Positions 31,989 to 43,146 of a DNA stretch of 64,000 bases are shown here, piece by piece. The notes under the pieces were generated by a model that did no database searches, had not been told where the DNA came from, and saw only the letters and a list, made by a program, of their open reading frames with translations. Every line of letters begins with the position of its first letter. Position 1 is the first letter of the stretch. Location: the NCBI GenBank assembly GCA_002964805.2, contig PUDQ02000143.1, forward strand, positions 692,001-756,000, read 5' to 3'. The position numbers and the translations under genes are program-made. The stretch comes from Trametes villosa (taxonomy: Eukaryota; Basidiomycota; Agaricomycetes; Polyporales; Polyporaceae).

Positions 31989-33981
31989 ATGTCAAATCCA
32001 CCGCAACAAACCCCGCGTCCTCCGGCCGTGACTTCACCAACTTTCCGTGCTCGACCAACGCGGACTGTGTCTACTGGTGCTCGTCCTCTAACTCGCCGTC
32101 CATCTGTGTCTGGAGTGGGCCTCACGAACCCCGTGGCTGGAGGAGCGAAGGCCCAGCGAACATCCAAGACTACCCAGAAACTCGTCGTACTTCCTTCAGC
32201 CCCGCAAACGAAACCCATCCCACTGGAGGCCGATGAAGATGCGGAGCAGCTCCTTGGGTACGAGACGGACCAGGGCGTGCGAGAACACAAGAGCGCAGGA
32301 GAGCGGATGAGCAAGGCAGAGAGGGAGAAGGCGGGGTTTAGGCGGATAACGGCGTACTGCATCGCGGAAGGCTTCAAGATGAAGCTCCTCGCCAGCTTCC
32401 TGAAGCGCGAACACAACGTGAAGCCTCGTGTCTATGACGAGGCTATGTATGTGGTAAGTAGACCTGCGCTCGCCCGTATGAATGAACACTATTGACGCGC
32501 CCGAGCAGATGTACCATCTCCCTCTACTGCCTGGCTATGGACCAGGCTCCAACATCCGGTCCTCCGCGCCCGCAGTCACTCCCGGAAACGAAGACCCCAG
32601 CTCGGGTCTTTCTGAAGCTGAAGAGGACGGATACCAAGGGACGTACTTCAGCTCCGCGGAACCTCAGGAATCCAGTGCCCAGATGGAGGGTTACATGCCC
32701 TCCGCGTCCCCCGTGATGGCGACACACGGTATGCACGTTGGGAGCCCGGAGCAGGTCCAAAGCGCCGCGCTGGAACAGGCTCGTGCATCTGATCAGCAGC
32801 CTGTGATCGTCACTGCTGAAGAACGCGAGCGCGATACCCCGAAGAGCGAGAACCTAAGGCCGAAGAGGATCAGCAAGCGGAAGATGAAGTCCGAGGAGGA
32901 GAATTTCGCCGAGGCCATTTTCTTCGACTACGGCGTGGTCGTCTTCTATGGCTTCCGAGAAGACCAGGAGTTGGGCATCCTCGAGGACGTAGAGGAGGCT
33001 GGAGTGCTGCTCAGGAAGATCCCACATGACGACTGGGAGGTCGAGGCCTGCCATTACGCGGTAAGTTACAACAACTGCTGCTCCCCGGTGCGATTGTATG
33101 CTCACTATGTCACGATAGCACGACCCACACATCGCGTTCCCTCGCATATTCAACGACTTCTTCAGTACGCGCACCGGCTACACGTCAGATGTCCGCATAC
33201 TAACCCTGTACCACAGCGTTCAAGACCCACTCCCACCTCCTCCAGCTGTCCGTCGCGCACGCCCTCGCGCAATCGACACTCCTCGCGCACTACGAGACGC
33301 TCGCGCACCGCATCCTCTCATCCCCGACCACGCGCTCGATCCCCCAGCAGCTCGCACTCACGGGCGTGCTCGCGCTCCCGCGCAAAGACGCGCTGAAGCT
33401 GACGGGGCGGCTGTTCACGCTGCGGCGGGACGTGAACCTCGTGAGCAACGTGCTGGACGTGCCGGAGCTGTTCTGGGACGAGGCGAGCCTGAAGGCGCTG
33501 TACGACGCCGTGCGCGAGTATATGGAGATCGGGCCGCGCGTGCAGGTCATGAACGAGAAGATCGCCGTCGCGGAGGACTTGGTGCGTGTCTGGAGTTGTG
33601 AGGGGAACGTTGGAGTATGGCTTACGCTGTAAAACGGATAGTTGAGCGCGATACACGACCACCTCAACACGAACGCGATGGACCGTATCACATGGATCAT
33701 CATCTGGTTCGTACGCGTTCTATCCGCCTCATAGTATCACGCTGTGCTTACTGTACCGCACAGGCTCATTGTCGTCGCATGTCTGGTCGAACTCGTACGC
33801 CCCTCCCTCCCGCTCCCTCGCTTGCTTATACTGACGAGTCTCTTAGGGCGAGGTCATCGCGCGTCTGGTCGTACATGCGACGATGAGCACCGGTTCCTCG
33901 CCATCTCCCGAGCAGATACTGGCCACTATGTCGCGCGATGAGGCCCTGGCTGCCCTAGACCGTATCGCACGTGGCATCTGA
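31989..33981 (+). CDS. RMD1/DUF155-family membrane protein
   Basis: Seven exons (31989-32453, 32509-33060, 33119-33164, 33217-33581, 33642-33706, 33764-33794, 33847-33981) encode 552 residues. The first 110 residues are proline/threonine-rich and disordered. The family signature MYHLPLLPGYGP follows, then a low-complexity acidic stretch, then the DUF155 core starting at FFDYGVVVFYGF. It ends with LKLTGRLFTLRRDVNLVSNVLDVPELFW and YMEIGPRVQVMNEK. One C-terminal membrane helix (about 492-512, ITWIIIWLIVVACLVEL) precedes a short tail. Fungal members (Rmd1, Rmd8, Sad1-interacting factors) are organelle or ER membrane proteins. Human RMND1 supports mitochondrial translation. I cannot say which subgroup this is. 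A 31-nt exon (33764-33794) is required for the frame. Confidence 0.9.
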
Positions 33982-34767
33982 GCGGCGACCCCTTCCCTCG
34001 TACGCTGATCGCTGACTACTCCCGACGTGTGCGAGGAGGTGTCGCACCCCGTGAGATTGAGGCAGGGCGCTGCTCTCTGGACACAGGTGTATATTACTCG
34101 AGATCACAGATTATTTCTTACAGCGTCTGCGTATGGTGTGCACCCCGACGCGTCGTAGCCGTAAGTGACCGTCGACTACCTGCTGACCTCGGGCTACAGA
34201 TGCCGGCACGCGCCTTGAGGTAGTGAAAACATGATTCTAGCACAGCGGAGCCTCCGCCCGCTCGGATCTGCTTTCTGGGTGCCCGGTGTTAATGCGAGCA
34301 CCGGCGCTTCCGTTCAACACCCCGATAGCAGTGCCCTCAACACTCCGCAATTCGGATCCCCGGAACAACAAAATGATCTTCAAGTTGCGCCTTCTCGGGC
34401 TTCTCGAACGAGTACGTCACCCCCGCGGATCTCAAGCCGCTTCTCTTGGCAAGCGGGCTCGGAATGCTGAATGGACGAAGACGGGCATACAGCGCGCCCC
34501 GAGCTCGCGTAGTGTTATGGCCGGCGTCCCACGCGGGCTGGCGGTGCGATTTCGCCTTAGTGCGTCCGATAGAACACGGAAGTTGGGTGCAAGTTCAGCG
34601 CTCAACTGGGATTCGGGCTCGGAGGTGCGCCTTCTCTGAGTCAGCAGAGGATGTTCACCTGAGTGCGGTGGGCTTTACGGTCCAGGCAGCGCAGTTCGCA
34701 CTGCAGCTAGGACGGGTGCGGCGAAGTACGACCTTCGTTGCTGTGAGGAAGGGGCGCTGGGCGAGCG
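33982..34767. other. Intergenic
   Basis: This is the upstream region of small protein copy 2. Unlike copies 1 and 3, it does not carry the shared 0.65-kb block. No gene is seen. Confidence 0.55.
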
Positions 34768-34774
34768 TATAAAA
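34768..34774 (+). promoter_or_regulatory. TATA box of small protein copy 2
   Basis: TATAAAA lies 238 bp before the ATG at 35006 and upstream of the inferred 5'-UTR intron. Confidence 0.65.
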
Positions 34775-35005
34775 CCTCTCCAGGCATTGCGATTTCCTCA
34801 GACTCAGCATCGACACAACAGGTGCGCATCCAGCATTCCTTGCTATCGAATACTGCTCATTCTCCATACAGTAGCAGCAGCCGCGCAATAACCCGACCCC
34901 CTCGTAAACCCAACCCCCACAAGTTCCTAACCAGCCGTACGTCTCTCACCGGGCGCGTTCACGTCCCCCGGGCCATCGCTCACCTCGTGCGTCTCCCCCA
35001 CACAG

Positions 35006-35278
35006 ATGGGCGTCGGCAGCATCGTCATCAACAACATCTCGGACCAGCCGTGCCACGTCTTCGTGTCCAAGTACTCGCGCTCGTCCGCGAGCGACGCCTG
35101 GTTCACGGTCCCCGCGCACACGCGCCAGTCGTGGGAGCGCGCCGGCTGGGAGCTCGTCGCGTTCAAGAACGACAACGACACGGACCGCTCGGGCCTGTAC
35201 GTGCCCGTGAACTCGACCGTGTCGTACGGCGCGCTCCACAACATCGCCGCGGACACCCTCCCCCCGCCCGACTTCTAG
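35006..35278 (+). CDS. Small conserved protein, copy 2 of 3 (unknown function)
   Basis: It encodes 90 residues starting MGVGSIVINNISDQPCHVFV. It shares with copies 1 and 3 the segments VFVSKYSRSSASDAWFTVP, SWERAGWELVAFKNDNDTDR and YVPVNSTVSYGALHNI. It has a longer tail (AADTLPPPDF). A likely 69-bp 5'-UTR intron (34937-35005, GTACGT donor, CACAG acceptor) ends directly at the ATG. This is why the start is placed here and why an upstream start is unlikely. There is no signal peptide or membrane helix. The family is not recognised. Confidence 0.82.
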   Translation: MGVGSIVINNISDQPCHVFVSKYSRSSASDAWFTVPAHTRQSWERAGWELVAFKNDNDTDRSGLYVPVNSTVSYGALHNIAADTLPPPDF

Positions 35279-36278
35279 GGGAGTTGCAGGGAAGTGAGGT
35301 GTACTGGAAGTGGTAGCGGTGTATCGATCTGGGCGTTGTATGGGCTGTGTTGTTTGTGATCCGGAGCGGTCGAGCGGTCGAGTTTGTGCGCAATATATGA
35401 GTGGTCTGGGATATTGAAGTCGGTGGCACCGTGACATCCTCGCCGAGCAGCCCACTGTTGCAGCTGTGGTAAACGACAGCGCGGTATATCCGTGGCCTGA
35501 AACTAGTGAACGGTCTCAGAGTTTTCACGTCTCGATGTTAACATGTTTCGTCCGAGACTCTAGAGGACCTGGCATGAGGTTTAGGTGGGTTTTGAGGTTG
35601 AGGGCGATGTAGCGGTCGAACGTGGCCCGAATCGTCTCCAGACAGTGGAAGAGGAAGAACACATCAGTTGTGCTCAGCGAGGAAGCGTTCCTCCCACCAC
35701 AAATGTCAGGCATGGAACTGTGTACACCTGTAGAAAGATGATTGGATATCTGAATGCCACGAGGACTAGGATAAACGTACGCGTTCACAAGTGCTGCTAT
35801 TCTGGCTGTCAGCATGAGAGGCTATGAAGTCGGCTTCAGTACGTCTTTCACTCGGTCCTGACAGCGTTCGATACCTACAAGGATCAATGAGTCGAATGAT
35901 CAGAATAGTAGTAGCGCGACTGCCCCGTCTCGCATCTTCGCGTTCTTGTTACCGCTGGGGTCGTCTTGGCGCATATTCGCTGTCAATGTTGATAAATACC
36001 AGTATATCCAGGATTGCTCAAGCACTCGGCCGTCGTGCCGAATGAACCAAAAAGAGCCGTGTGGGAGGTATGGAGGGAAGAGCTGCGAACTTCGGCGCGA
36101 TGTGAGAACTTAGCAATGAGGCCAGACATTTCCTTATATAGGAGGAGCCGCGAACATGAGTCGGCCGCGCCCCCGCCGTCCGCCCCGCACCATCTCTCTC
36201 CTCAACGTCCATTATCTCTTCCCAACGCCCATTATCTTCCTCTCGAACCTCGTTTACAACTCTCTGACGCCGCCCAAC
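35279..36278. other. Intergenic
   Basis: This is the 3' flank of small protein copy 2 and the promoter of the CxxC protein gene (TATATA at 36135-36140). No other gene is supported. Confidence 0.55.
36135..36140 (+). promoter_or_regulatory. TATA box of the CxxC protein gene
   Basis: TATATA is followed within 16 bp by an ATG at 36156 in frame with the gene. That ATG would fall at or before the transcription start, so the next one at 36279 is preferred. Confidence 0.55.
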
Positions 36279-36925
36279 ATGACTACGCTCTCTCCCCCGC
36301 CCTCACCGCTGCTCGCGCGCTCCTCCTCCGAGTCTTCTTCGAGCCGCCACCACATGCCGCTCAGCGTCTCGAACGTCGCGAACCTCTTCGTGCGCATGCG
36401 CCGGCAGCGCTCGAAGGCGAAGGCGCACCACATCGAATCAGCCTCGGGCGACGCGCCGCAGACGCACCCCGCGCTCCAGGGCGCGCTCGCCCCCGGCGCG
36501 GAGACGATCCACCTCGAGCAGGACGAGACGTTCATCTGCCGCGACGGCGTGGACGCGACGAAGCTACTGCGCGCGGTGCGTGGTGCGCTGTACCAGAAGG
36601 CGCAGACGTACGGTGCGAATGTCTTGGTGGACGAGCAGTACGTCCCTCTTTGTTCCGGCGAGCGTGTCTCGAGTACTGATGCGAGCGGACGCAGGTGGAA
36701 GTGCACAATCTGCGGGCCTAGACATCGGTCTGACGGGTCTTTCAAAGTCTACGTGCGTACTCTTCCGCCGGGGGGACTTCACGGTGATGCTCACATTCCA
36801 TACTACAGATCCACTACTCCGCCTCCGCAGCACGCTCGGACAAGCGAGACCCACAGCGGCCAGTCGCGCTCGACAAAGTCCGCAGCGTACCCGGGCTCAT
36901 GACGATCAAGAGCAGGCTCGAGTGA
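36279..36925 (+). CDS. Small CxxC-containing protein, unknown function
   Basis: Three exons (36279-36637, 36695-36752, 36809-36925) encode 177 residues. Introns are 57 and 56 bp and the phases join. The N-terminal 50 residues are serine/proline-rich, followed by a basic patch (RMRRQRSKAKAH). The middle has HLEQDETFICRDGVDATKLLRAVRGALYQKA. Spliced exon 2 supplies WKCTICGPRH, a possible half zinc site, and exon 3 encodes IHYSASAARSDKRDPQRPVAL to the end. I do not recognise the family. The regular exon structure and coherent ending (GLMTIKSRLE) support a real gene. There is no membrane helix or signal peptide. Confidence 0.75.
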
Positions 36926-38396
36926 TTCTCCATCCCTCCAAGCCCCCCGTCCATCCCTCTCTCACTTTCGCCTTCCCTCCTCCACCCCTCCTTCACCACT
37001 TAACCCACATCATGCCCCTTAACGGACCTCACGGACGTGTACTCGTACGAATAGATATCGTATTCCCTCCCCCTCAGCCTAATCCCCCTCTCACTGTACT
37101 ACCATCCCTCCCATGACCGAGCGTACGCCTACGATATCGTTGTACATGTACACCACACTCTTGCCTAGTCCTGCCTGCCTCCGAGTACCAGCTCGTCTCG
37201 CTCGTTCCGGACACGTTGTACGATGTACTTGTGATAGAAGCGCTAACCGCTTTTCCAATTCCGTCAGCCCGACATTCGCCGTGACGGCAGCGAGGAACTC
37301 CGTATCATCTCCGGCACAGCGCCTCAATGCTACCTACCCGGCCACACTTGTGGACAAGCTTCACATCCCAGGGAGGGTGCTTGCGAACGATCTATGCCGC
37401 TTTCAAGCCGCCGCCTTCGCGTACGTGTATGCAAACATATTCTGTGATGCTCACGGGGTCACTCTGCGAAACCTCTACGCTTCGCTGCGCCTCCGTCTTC
37501 ACTGACCCGCACAATCGTGTCCTGGCGTTATTAGTTCACAAGGCCACTACCGGCCGGGACTTGGTAGGCATTGTACTCGCAGGGCGCTCATCGGGCCTAT
37601 CCTTCCAATTGCAATACACGAGAACAAAGAGAGTGCTCGACTAATGCAGCACTCACTCGCGCAGCTGGCCATGGGGACAACAGACGCACGCTGGCGATTA
37701 AGAGCTGCACAGCAGATCGTATACATAACATAATCCGAGTCCAAGCGATACACGAGCTGGAAACACAACATAACGAGGGGGGACACCGATAACAGCGACG
37801 CGCAGAGGGGGGCACGGAAGGGGGAGGCGCAAGATGCGCTATTGTACACGAGAGCGCGGGGGAAGAGCGAGAAATGGAGACAGGGGGATAACGGGACGAG
37901 GGGGAAAACACGGAGGGGGGATGCGCGAGAGGCGCTATTGTACACGAGAGCGAGGAAGAGGAGAGCGGGGGTGCATGGGGGTGCGGAGAACACAACATAA
38001 CGGGGCACAGACGAGTCCACCATATCCGGGGAGCCAAAACAGAAACCGGGACCGAAACCGAGTCCGAACCTTCCAACCCAACCAGAGCGCATGCGTCCCC
38101 GTGGGGGCACTTCCCCGGGCCCTCGCAAGGACCCGGAGACCCATCCCCCGCCGACGACGCACGCGCGCCCTTCTCCCGTCCATCAGCTGCATAGTGTCCT
38201 TCTCAGAAGGTCGCACGCCAAGATGCGCGTCCAGTGTCGAAGACTGGAGGCGCGAGGCGGGCGCGCGACCTGAAAGCCGCTATGAAGCTCATCGGCGCGA
38301 TGCCTTGGGTGCCTGTGAAACGGGTCAGCGTCATATCACAAGGCACGAGAGCAGACATATAACGTGAGGATGAGGCACGTACCGATAACCCGTGGT
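36926..38396. other. Intergenic with purine-rich, partly repeated tract
   Basis: Between about 37760 and 38060 the plus strand is strongly purine-rich. It contains repeated pieces: CGCTATTGTACACGAGAGCG at about 37837 and 37934, and ACACAACATAACG at about 37763 and 37990. Several runs of five or six G occur. The 193-codon minus frame over it is a composition artefact. No gene is seen. Confidence 0.55.
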
Positions 38397-39493
38397 TCAA
38401 GCTTTGGGTACCTTGCGACGCGGGGAGCCCGCGTCAGTGTGTTCCGACTGAAAGTGGCGCTGCATATCGTGTTTGCGGCTGAATGCCCTGCCGCAGTCGG
38501 TCGCAGCACAGGCGAAGAGTCGCTCTCCCTTGTGGACGGATAGGATATGTGTCTTGAGGTTGTTCGGCCTCGCCCACACTACAGATACGAGATCGGTCAA
38601 CGAGTACAAGGCATCAAACGATGGGAGGACGAACTACTGCCACACTCCGGGCACTGATGCGTCTTCTCGGTGCTCTGCTTGCGTCGCTTCGGGGCCTTCT
38701 CGCCTTGAACTCCAGTATCACGCGCCCGCTTGCGGGAGCTAGTGCCCACGGTCGGGACAGCGTCCGCGGCGACGACCTGGGTGGGCGTCTCCGGGACGCC
38801 GACCGTAGGCTGGGGAGTGAGTTGGGCAACCCCGTTGCTCGCTGGCATGCTCAGTCCCGTCGGGACAAATGGAGCAACAGCGCCCCACGGGCGGTGCTGT
38901 TGTTCCGGCTGTCCATGGTTACCAAACTCGAACCGGAGAGGGAAAGCCAGCGAGTTGTCGTTGTTCTCGATTTGGGGAGGGTAGTACATTACCGGTGGAG
39001 GAGGCGCCCGCTCGAAGGCGCCAAAGTAGTACTGGCCATAAGCCACGGGTGGGTTGAAGCGAGGCGGGACCTGCTGTCCACCCTCAAAAGTGTTGAGGGC
39101 GAAGTCGCCTTTGATGGGACCTGTCAGCAAGGTGTCGACGGCGGTGACATCGGACACCATGGATGCAGCGGGAGACGCGGGAATGGCCGTGGTCGCTGTG
39201 TGGTCCGAGTAGACGCTGGACGGCGCCCCGGGGACAGATTGCGGTATGTTGAAGAAGGATGCCCAATCCAAGTCGGTCGCATTCATGTTGAGCATCGCGC
39301 TGGTGTCGAGCTGGCCAGGTATGCTGCCCAAGCCTGCCTGGTCGATGAAGTTGTTGAAGTCGTCGAAGCCGGCGGAGGGAATGGGCGCGTCTCGGGCGAG
39401 TCGCGTAACCTGCGTGCGGTCGATGCCCGCAAACTCGCTGTACCAGCGATCGATGTCGCTGTCGAGGTATTGGGCGGAGTTGTTGTTGTTCAT
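38397..39493 (-). CDS. C2H2 zinc-finger transcription factor
   Basis: Two exons (39493-38635, 38578-38397) encode 346 residues. The start MNNNNSAQYLDSD is about 95 bp downstream of a TATATATAT element. The first 270 residues are low-complexity (proline, serine, glutamine) and acidic, as in activation domains. A basic stretch SRKRARDTGVQGEKAPKRRK is a probable nuclear signal. Two C2H2 fingers end the protein: CPEC...H...H, assembled across the intron, and CAATDCGRAFSRKHDMQRH. The intron donor is placed at GTTCGT (38634) because this gives the standard 12 residues between the second cysteine and the first histidine. The alternative GTAGTT donor would give 11. It is probably a DNA-binding regulator. 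The target is unknown. Confidence 0.85.
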
Positions 39494-39512
39494 GGCTGGT
39501 GACGTTGGTCGC

Positions 39513-39578
39513 GGGTGGGTGGGGGGAGATGATGGGGGGAGATGATGGGGGGAAGAGAGATAAGTGGGGGGAGGGGGA
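39513..39578 (+). repeat. G-rich repeat with quadruplex potential
   Basis: The plus strand carries GGGTGGGTGGGGGG, followed by a repeated GGGGGGAGATGAT unit and two more G runs. It lies between the TATA element and the start codon of the C2H2 gene, on the template strand. The messenger would carry the C-rich complement in its 5' leader. Confidence 0.55.
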
Positions 39579-40297
39579 ATCCGTGGGTATATATATGACA
39601 TGCTGTGATAGTCTGGACTTCTATTGCTACGGCTTCTGCCGTACACGTGTCGGTTCTTCACTCAGTACAACGCGAGCGGAGTTGACTGGCATAACATACG
39701 TAGGGCCTGCAAATCCCTGTTGAAGCATTCGTTAGATACCGTTCAGCTGCTGAATACGCTTACCAGTTAGAAAGTGAGTGTACGATACAAGAGCGTACTT
39801 AAGTCGAAGGACATCAACGTTGCCGGTCCTTGAGCATGGTTGGGGTGTGACCGTGTAACGGTGTAAGTACCAAATGGAGTGCGGGGTTCGAACTTCGTGG
39901 CTGTTTGAGCGGACTGTCGATCGGCGATCACTGCAATATTGACATCACAAGTACGTTCGTATAGAGAGCGTCTAAGTGCACCCCCTCTTGCTAAACGTTG
40001 CTCACTTGCTCATGAGGGTAACTGCAGATTGTACCTGGCTTCTCGAGGAGCTCTCCCTGCGCGAATGAATGCGAAGGGTCTAAAATCTACCGAGCATATT
40101 GACGGCGCCCATGGCAGCTACCAAGTTATCCCGCCAACCGACTCTGGCACGAGTCATCACCCACAGAGCGGCCATGGACGTCGTAAGTAGCAGCGCACCA
40201 GCATTCTAGACTAGCTTGGACCTGTACTGTCGGCTCGACCACTCTGGCGGATGTTCTACTCTCAGGTACAGATACCTCGGTCGTTCCCACACGTCCA

Positions 40298-40395
40298 CGG
40301 TCAACTGACTGCCTCGCGTAGCCCTTACGGACAGCGGGCGCCCGGCCAGCTGACCCGAGTCATTGCACCCATGGAGCACAATTATTTATAGCTTG
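40298..40395 (+). promoter_or_regulatory. Conserved promoter block of MFS gene 1
   Basis: Segments CGGTCAACTGACTGCC, TACGGACAGCGGGCG and CCAGCTGAC, then a TATTTATAG element (about 40382-40391), are shared in order and spacing with 42951-43052 upstream of MFS gene 2. CGG-N4-CGG resembles a zinc-cluster regulator half-site pair. That reading is an inference. Confidence 0.65.
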
Positions 40396-40463
40396 CGATG
40401 ACCATCCTCCCCGACGCGAGACGCGTCTACTGACTCTCCTCTCGCCTACGACGTCGAGCCAGC

Positions 40464-42680
40464 ATGTCCACCGAAAAGCACGCGTCGTCTTTCGACGAGA
40501 AGGCGCCAAATGTCGACGCGGCCACTGTCGAGCCCGAGTCGGCCTCGCTCGCGGTGGAGGAGCGGAGGCTGGTGAGGAAGATCGACTGTCGTATCATGCC
40601 CATTGCATGCATCATGTATCTATTTGCTTGTGAGTGCTGCCTGTCCTCTGTCTTCTGTGAGAGGTGCGACAAGCGCTGACTCTTATGCGGGCCAGATCTG
40701 GACAGGTCAAACCTGGGGAACGCGCGATTGCAAGGCCTCCCGCAGGATACCCTGCACGGTGACCCAACCGGCGTACAATTCGACTGGGTGAACTCGGTGT
40801 TCTTCTTCTCATACGTGAGTAACAGGCCCCCTCGACTCGCGTGATCTGAGCTTGAAGAAAGGACGCAGATCATATGTCAAGTACCGGCAACGCTCCTTTC
40901 GAAGCTATGCCCGCCTCGCCTCTGGCTGGGATGCGCGACCGTGGGGTGGGGACTGTGCTCGGTGCTCATGGTGCGCGCGCCAGTATCCGCAGCAATGAGC
41001 ACATCGCTGACAGCAGTGACTGAACCAACGCCCATAATCAGTCCACAGCGTTTAATTTCCCCGGCCTGCTCGTCGCCCGCCTCGCGCTGGGCGTCTTCGA
41101 GGCCGGCTTCGGGCCTGGCATTCCCCTCTACATGTGTGCGTATCGCAGTCGCGGTCTCACCGCGGCCCCATCTCTGTCGCAGCACGAATCTAATATCCCT
41201 CGTTCTGGTAGCGTTCTACTATACGAAGGAGGAGCTCGGCATGCGCATGGCGTACTGGTTCGGCTTCGCTGCGGTAGCCGGCGCGTTTGGCGGGCTTATC
41301 GCGTTCGGCGTGCAGAACGTGCACTCGACGATCGCGAATTGGAAGCTGCTCTTCCTCATCGAAGGTCTTCCGACGGTGCTCCTTGGTTTCTTGGCCATGG
41401 CGATCCTCCCGAATAGGCCAGAGGAGACGACCATGTTCAATGAGAAGGAACGGGAGCTTGCCCTCGAGCGCATGAACCGCGGGCTTAAAGCGGACGTCGG
41501 CAGGACAGTCAACAAATGTGAGTGGGTGCGTGGCATAGACGGTTAGATACGTACTGAAGAATCCGCGCAGCTCACATCTACGCGGCGTTCAAGGACTGGC
41601 GGGTGCGTCATGCGAACCGTGAAGCGCTGGAACTGGCATGACTGATGCGTATGTCAGATCTACGCCGCGGGTGTCCTATACTTCGGGGCGAACTGCGCAC
41701 TGGCCTCGATATCGGCGTTCTTGCCCACCATCATCACCACATTTGGTTTCAGTGCGCATATATCCAGCTCCTTTCCCAGTGCTTTGCTAACGCGAGTACC
41801 TTGGCAGCGAACGCGCGCGCTCAACTGCTCACGGTTCCCCCATACGCGGTCTCTGCAGTATATCTGTGTTTGAACTCCTATGCGTCCGACCGGCTGCAGA
41901 GTCGCGGAATCTTCGTCGCCGCGGCCAGCGCGGTAGCTGGCATAGGCTACGTGTGAGCGTCCCCACCCTCCCCGCAACCCGCATTCAGCTCCCAATGCTC
42001 ACCGCCAACTTGAGCGCAGCCTGCTCCTGACGGTCACCTCGAACAACCACGTCCGCTACTTCGCAACCTTCTGCATCACGAGCGGGACGTACACGACGAT
42101 CGGCGTGATCATTGCCTGGTGTACGCATGTTCCCGCCCCTATTTAACTCCATCTCAGGGGAACCCGCGATCTGATCTCCCGGCCCCACAGTCGCCCACAA
42201 CCTCGGCTCCGAAACGAAGCGGGCGACGGGCATCCCGATGTACATGGCGATCGGCCAGTGCGGGAGCGTGCTCGGGTCGCACCTCTACCCGAAGACGGAC
42301 GGCCCGCGGTATATGTGAGTTGGGATTCCCCGTTCGCGCGCATATACCCAGAGGATGCATGCTAATTGATGGGTCCGGTCCTACAGTAAAGGTTTTGCTG
42401 TCACTTGCGCGTTGCAATTTGTCGCCGCACTCGCTGCAGTCGTCCTGACAGTGAGTCCCTTCGCGCATACATACGGGGGACGTAGTGTTCACTAGAGGCG
42501 CGCGATAGATATCGTATCGGGTCGAGAACAAGCGGAGAGACAGGAAGTACGGGAAACCGGTGCCCGATGCGACCGTCGACACTTTGGAGTTGGCGGACAA
42601 GGTGCGTCATCTCAACTCCCAAATTTGCGCGCGGGAGGTTCACGGGAAGACAGGCACCGATGTTCCGTTACGTCCCTTGA
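40464..42680 (+). CDS. MFS transporter, allantoate permease/DAL5-like, tandem copy 1
   Basis: Thirteen exons encode 488 residues: 40464-40629, 40696-40814, 40869-40970, 41042-41135, 41212-41517, 41571-41602, 41658-41751, 41808-41952, 42020-42120, 42191-42314, 42387-42450, 42509-42601, 42654-42680. The total is divisible by three without a stop. The N-terminus EERRLVRKIDCRIMPIACIMYLFAYLDRSNLGNAR is the hallmark of the anion:cation symporter branch (allantoate, nicotinate, pantothenate and similar carboxylate uptake). About 12 membrane helices are expected. The central loop carries PNRPEETTMFNEKERELA. The last exon has only eight codons (APMFRYVP). It acts at the plasma membrane; the substrate is not predictable. 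Every intron position matches copy 2. Confidence 0.92.
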
Positions 42681-43146
42681 TGATCTTGCTACGAGAGCTA
42701 GAAGAAGCCTACGAATAGCGACTTATATTTTCTTGTGAACGAACGCGACTGCCGGCAGAGCTCACAACCCGCGGCCTTTAGAATTCAACGTTTCGCGTCT
42801 CAGTCCTCCAGTGAGGGCCCTGGTCAACCGCTTCGCAGGCCATGCAATCAGCGAGTGAGAACTAGCTTCAAGAACTATATACTCTCAGGAACACCGCTCA
42901 AAGTCAATCCCGCAAGCTCAAAGCCATTCGAACAACATCATACACGACCCCGGTCAACTGACTGCCCCGCGAAGCACGTACGGACAGCGGGCGTCCGACC
43001 AGCTGACTTGAGCTACTGCGACACTCAGGCTCATGGAGTGCCATATTTATAGCGGGGAACGACTATCCCCTGCGGGGCGAGAGGCACTCCGCTGACTTCT
43101 GAGTTCTCCGAATCGCTTTCCTCCTGCCCACGACGTCGGTCGCACC
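42681..43146. other. Intergenic between tandem MFS genes
   Basis: This is a 466-bp spacer. Its last 200 bp hold the promoter block shared with MFS gene 1. Confidence 0.65.
42951..43052 (+). promoter_or_regulatory. Conserved promoter block of MFS gene 2
   Basis: It shares CGGTCAACTGACTGCC, TACGGACAGCGGGCG and CCAGCTGAC with the block at 40298-40395. The TATTTATAG element is about 100 bp before the ATG, versus about 80 bp in gene 1. The rest of the upstream DNA has diverged. Confidence 0.65.

Larger units (their letters stand above)
39494..40463. other. Intergenic between divergent C2H2 and MFS genes
   Basis: It contains a G-rich repeat block (39513-39578), a TATA element for the C2H2 gene (about 39588-39596) and the conserved MFS promoter block (about 40298-40395). 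No gene is seen. Confidence 0.6.

Noticed and set aside
37547..38128. 193-codon minus-strand frame with repeated ALVYNSAS segments
   Set aside because: It lies over the purine-rich repeated tract. The protein repeat is just the translated DNA repeat.
39870..39900. GGGGTTCGAAC resembling a tRNA B box (also near 50500 and, as GGTTCAACCCC, near 53490)
   Set aside because: No matching A box, anticodon arm or acceptor stem could be drawn around any of them.
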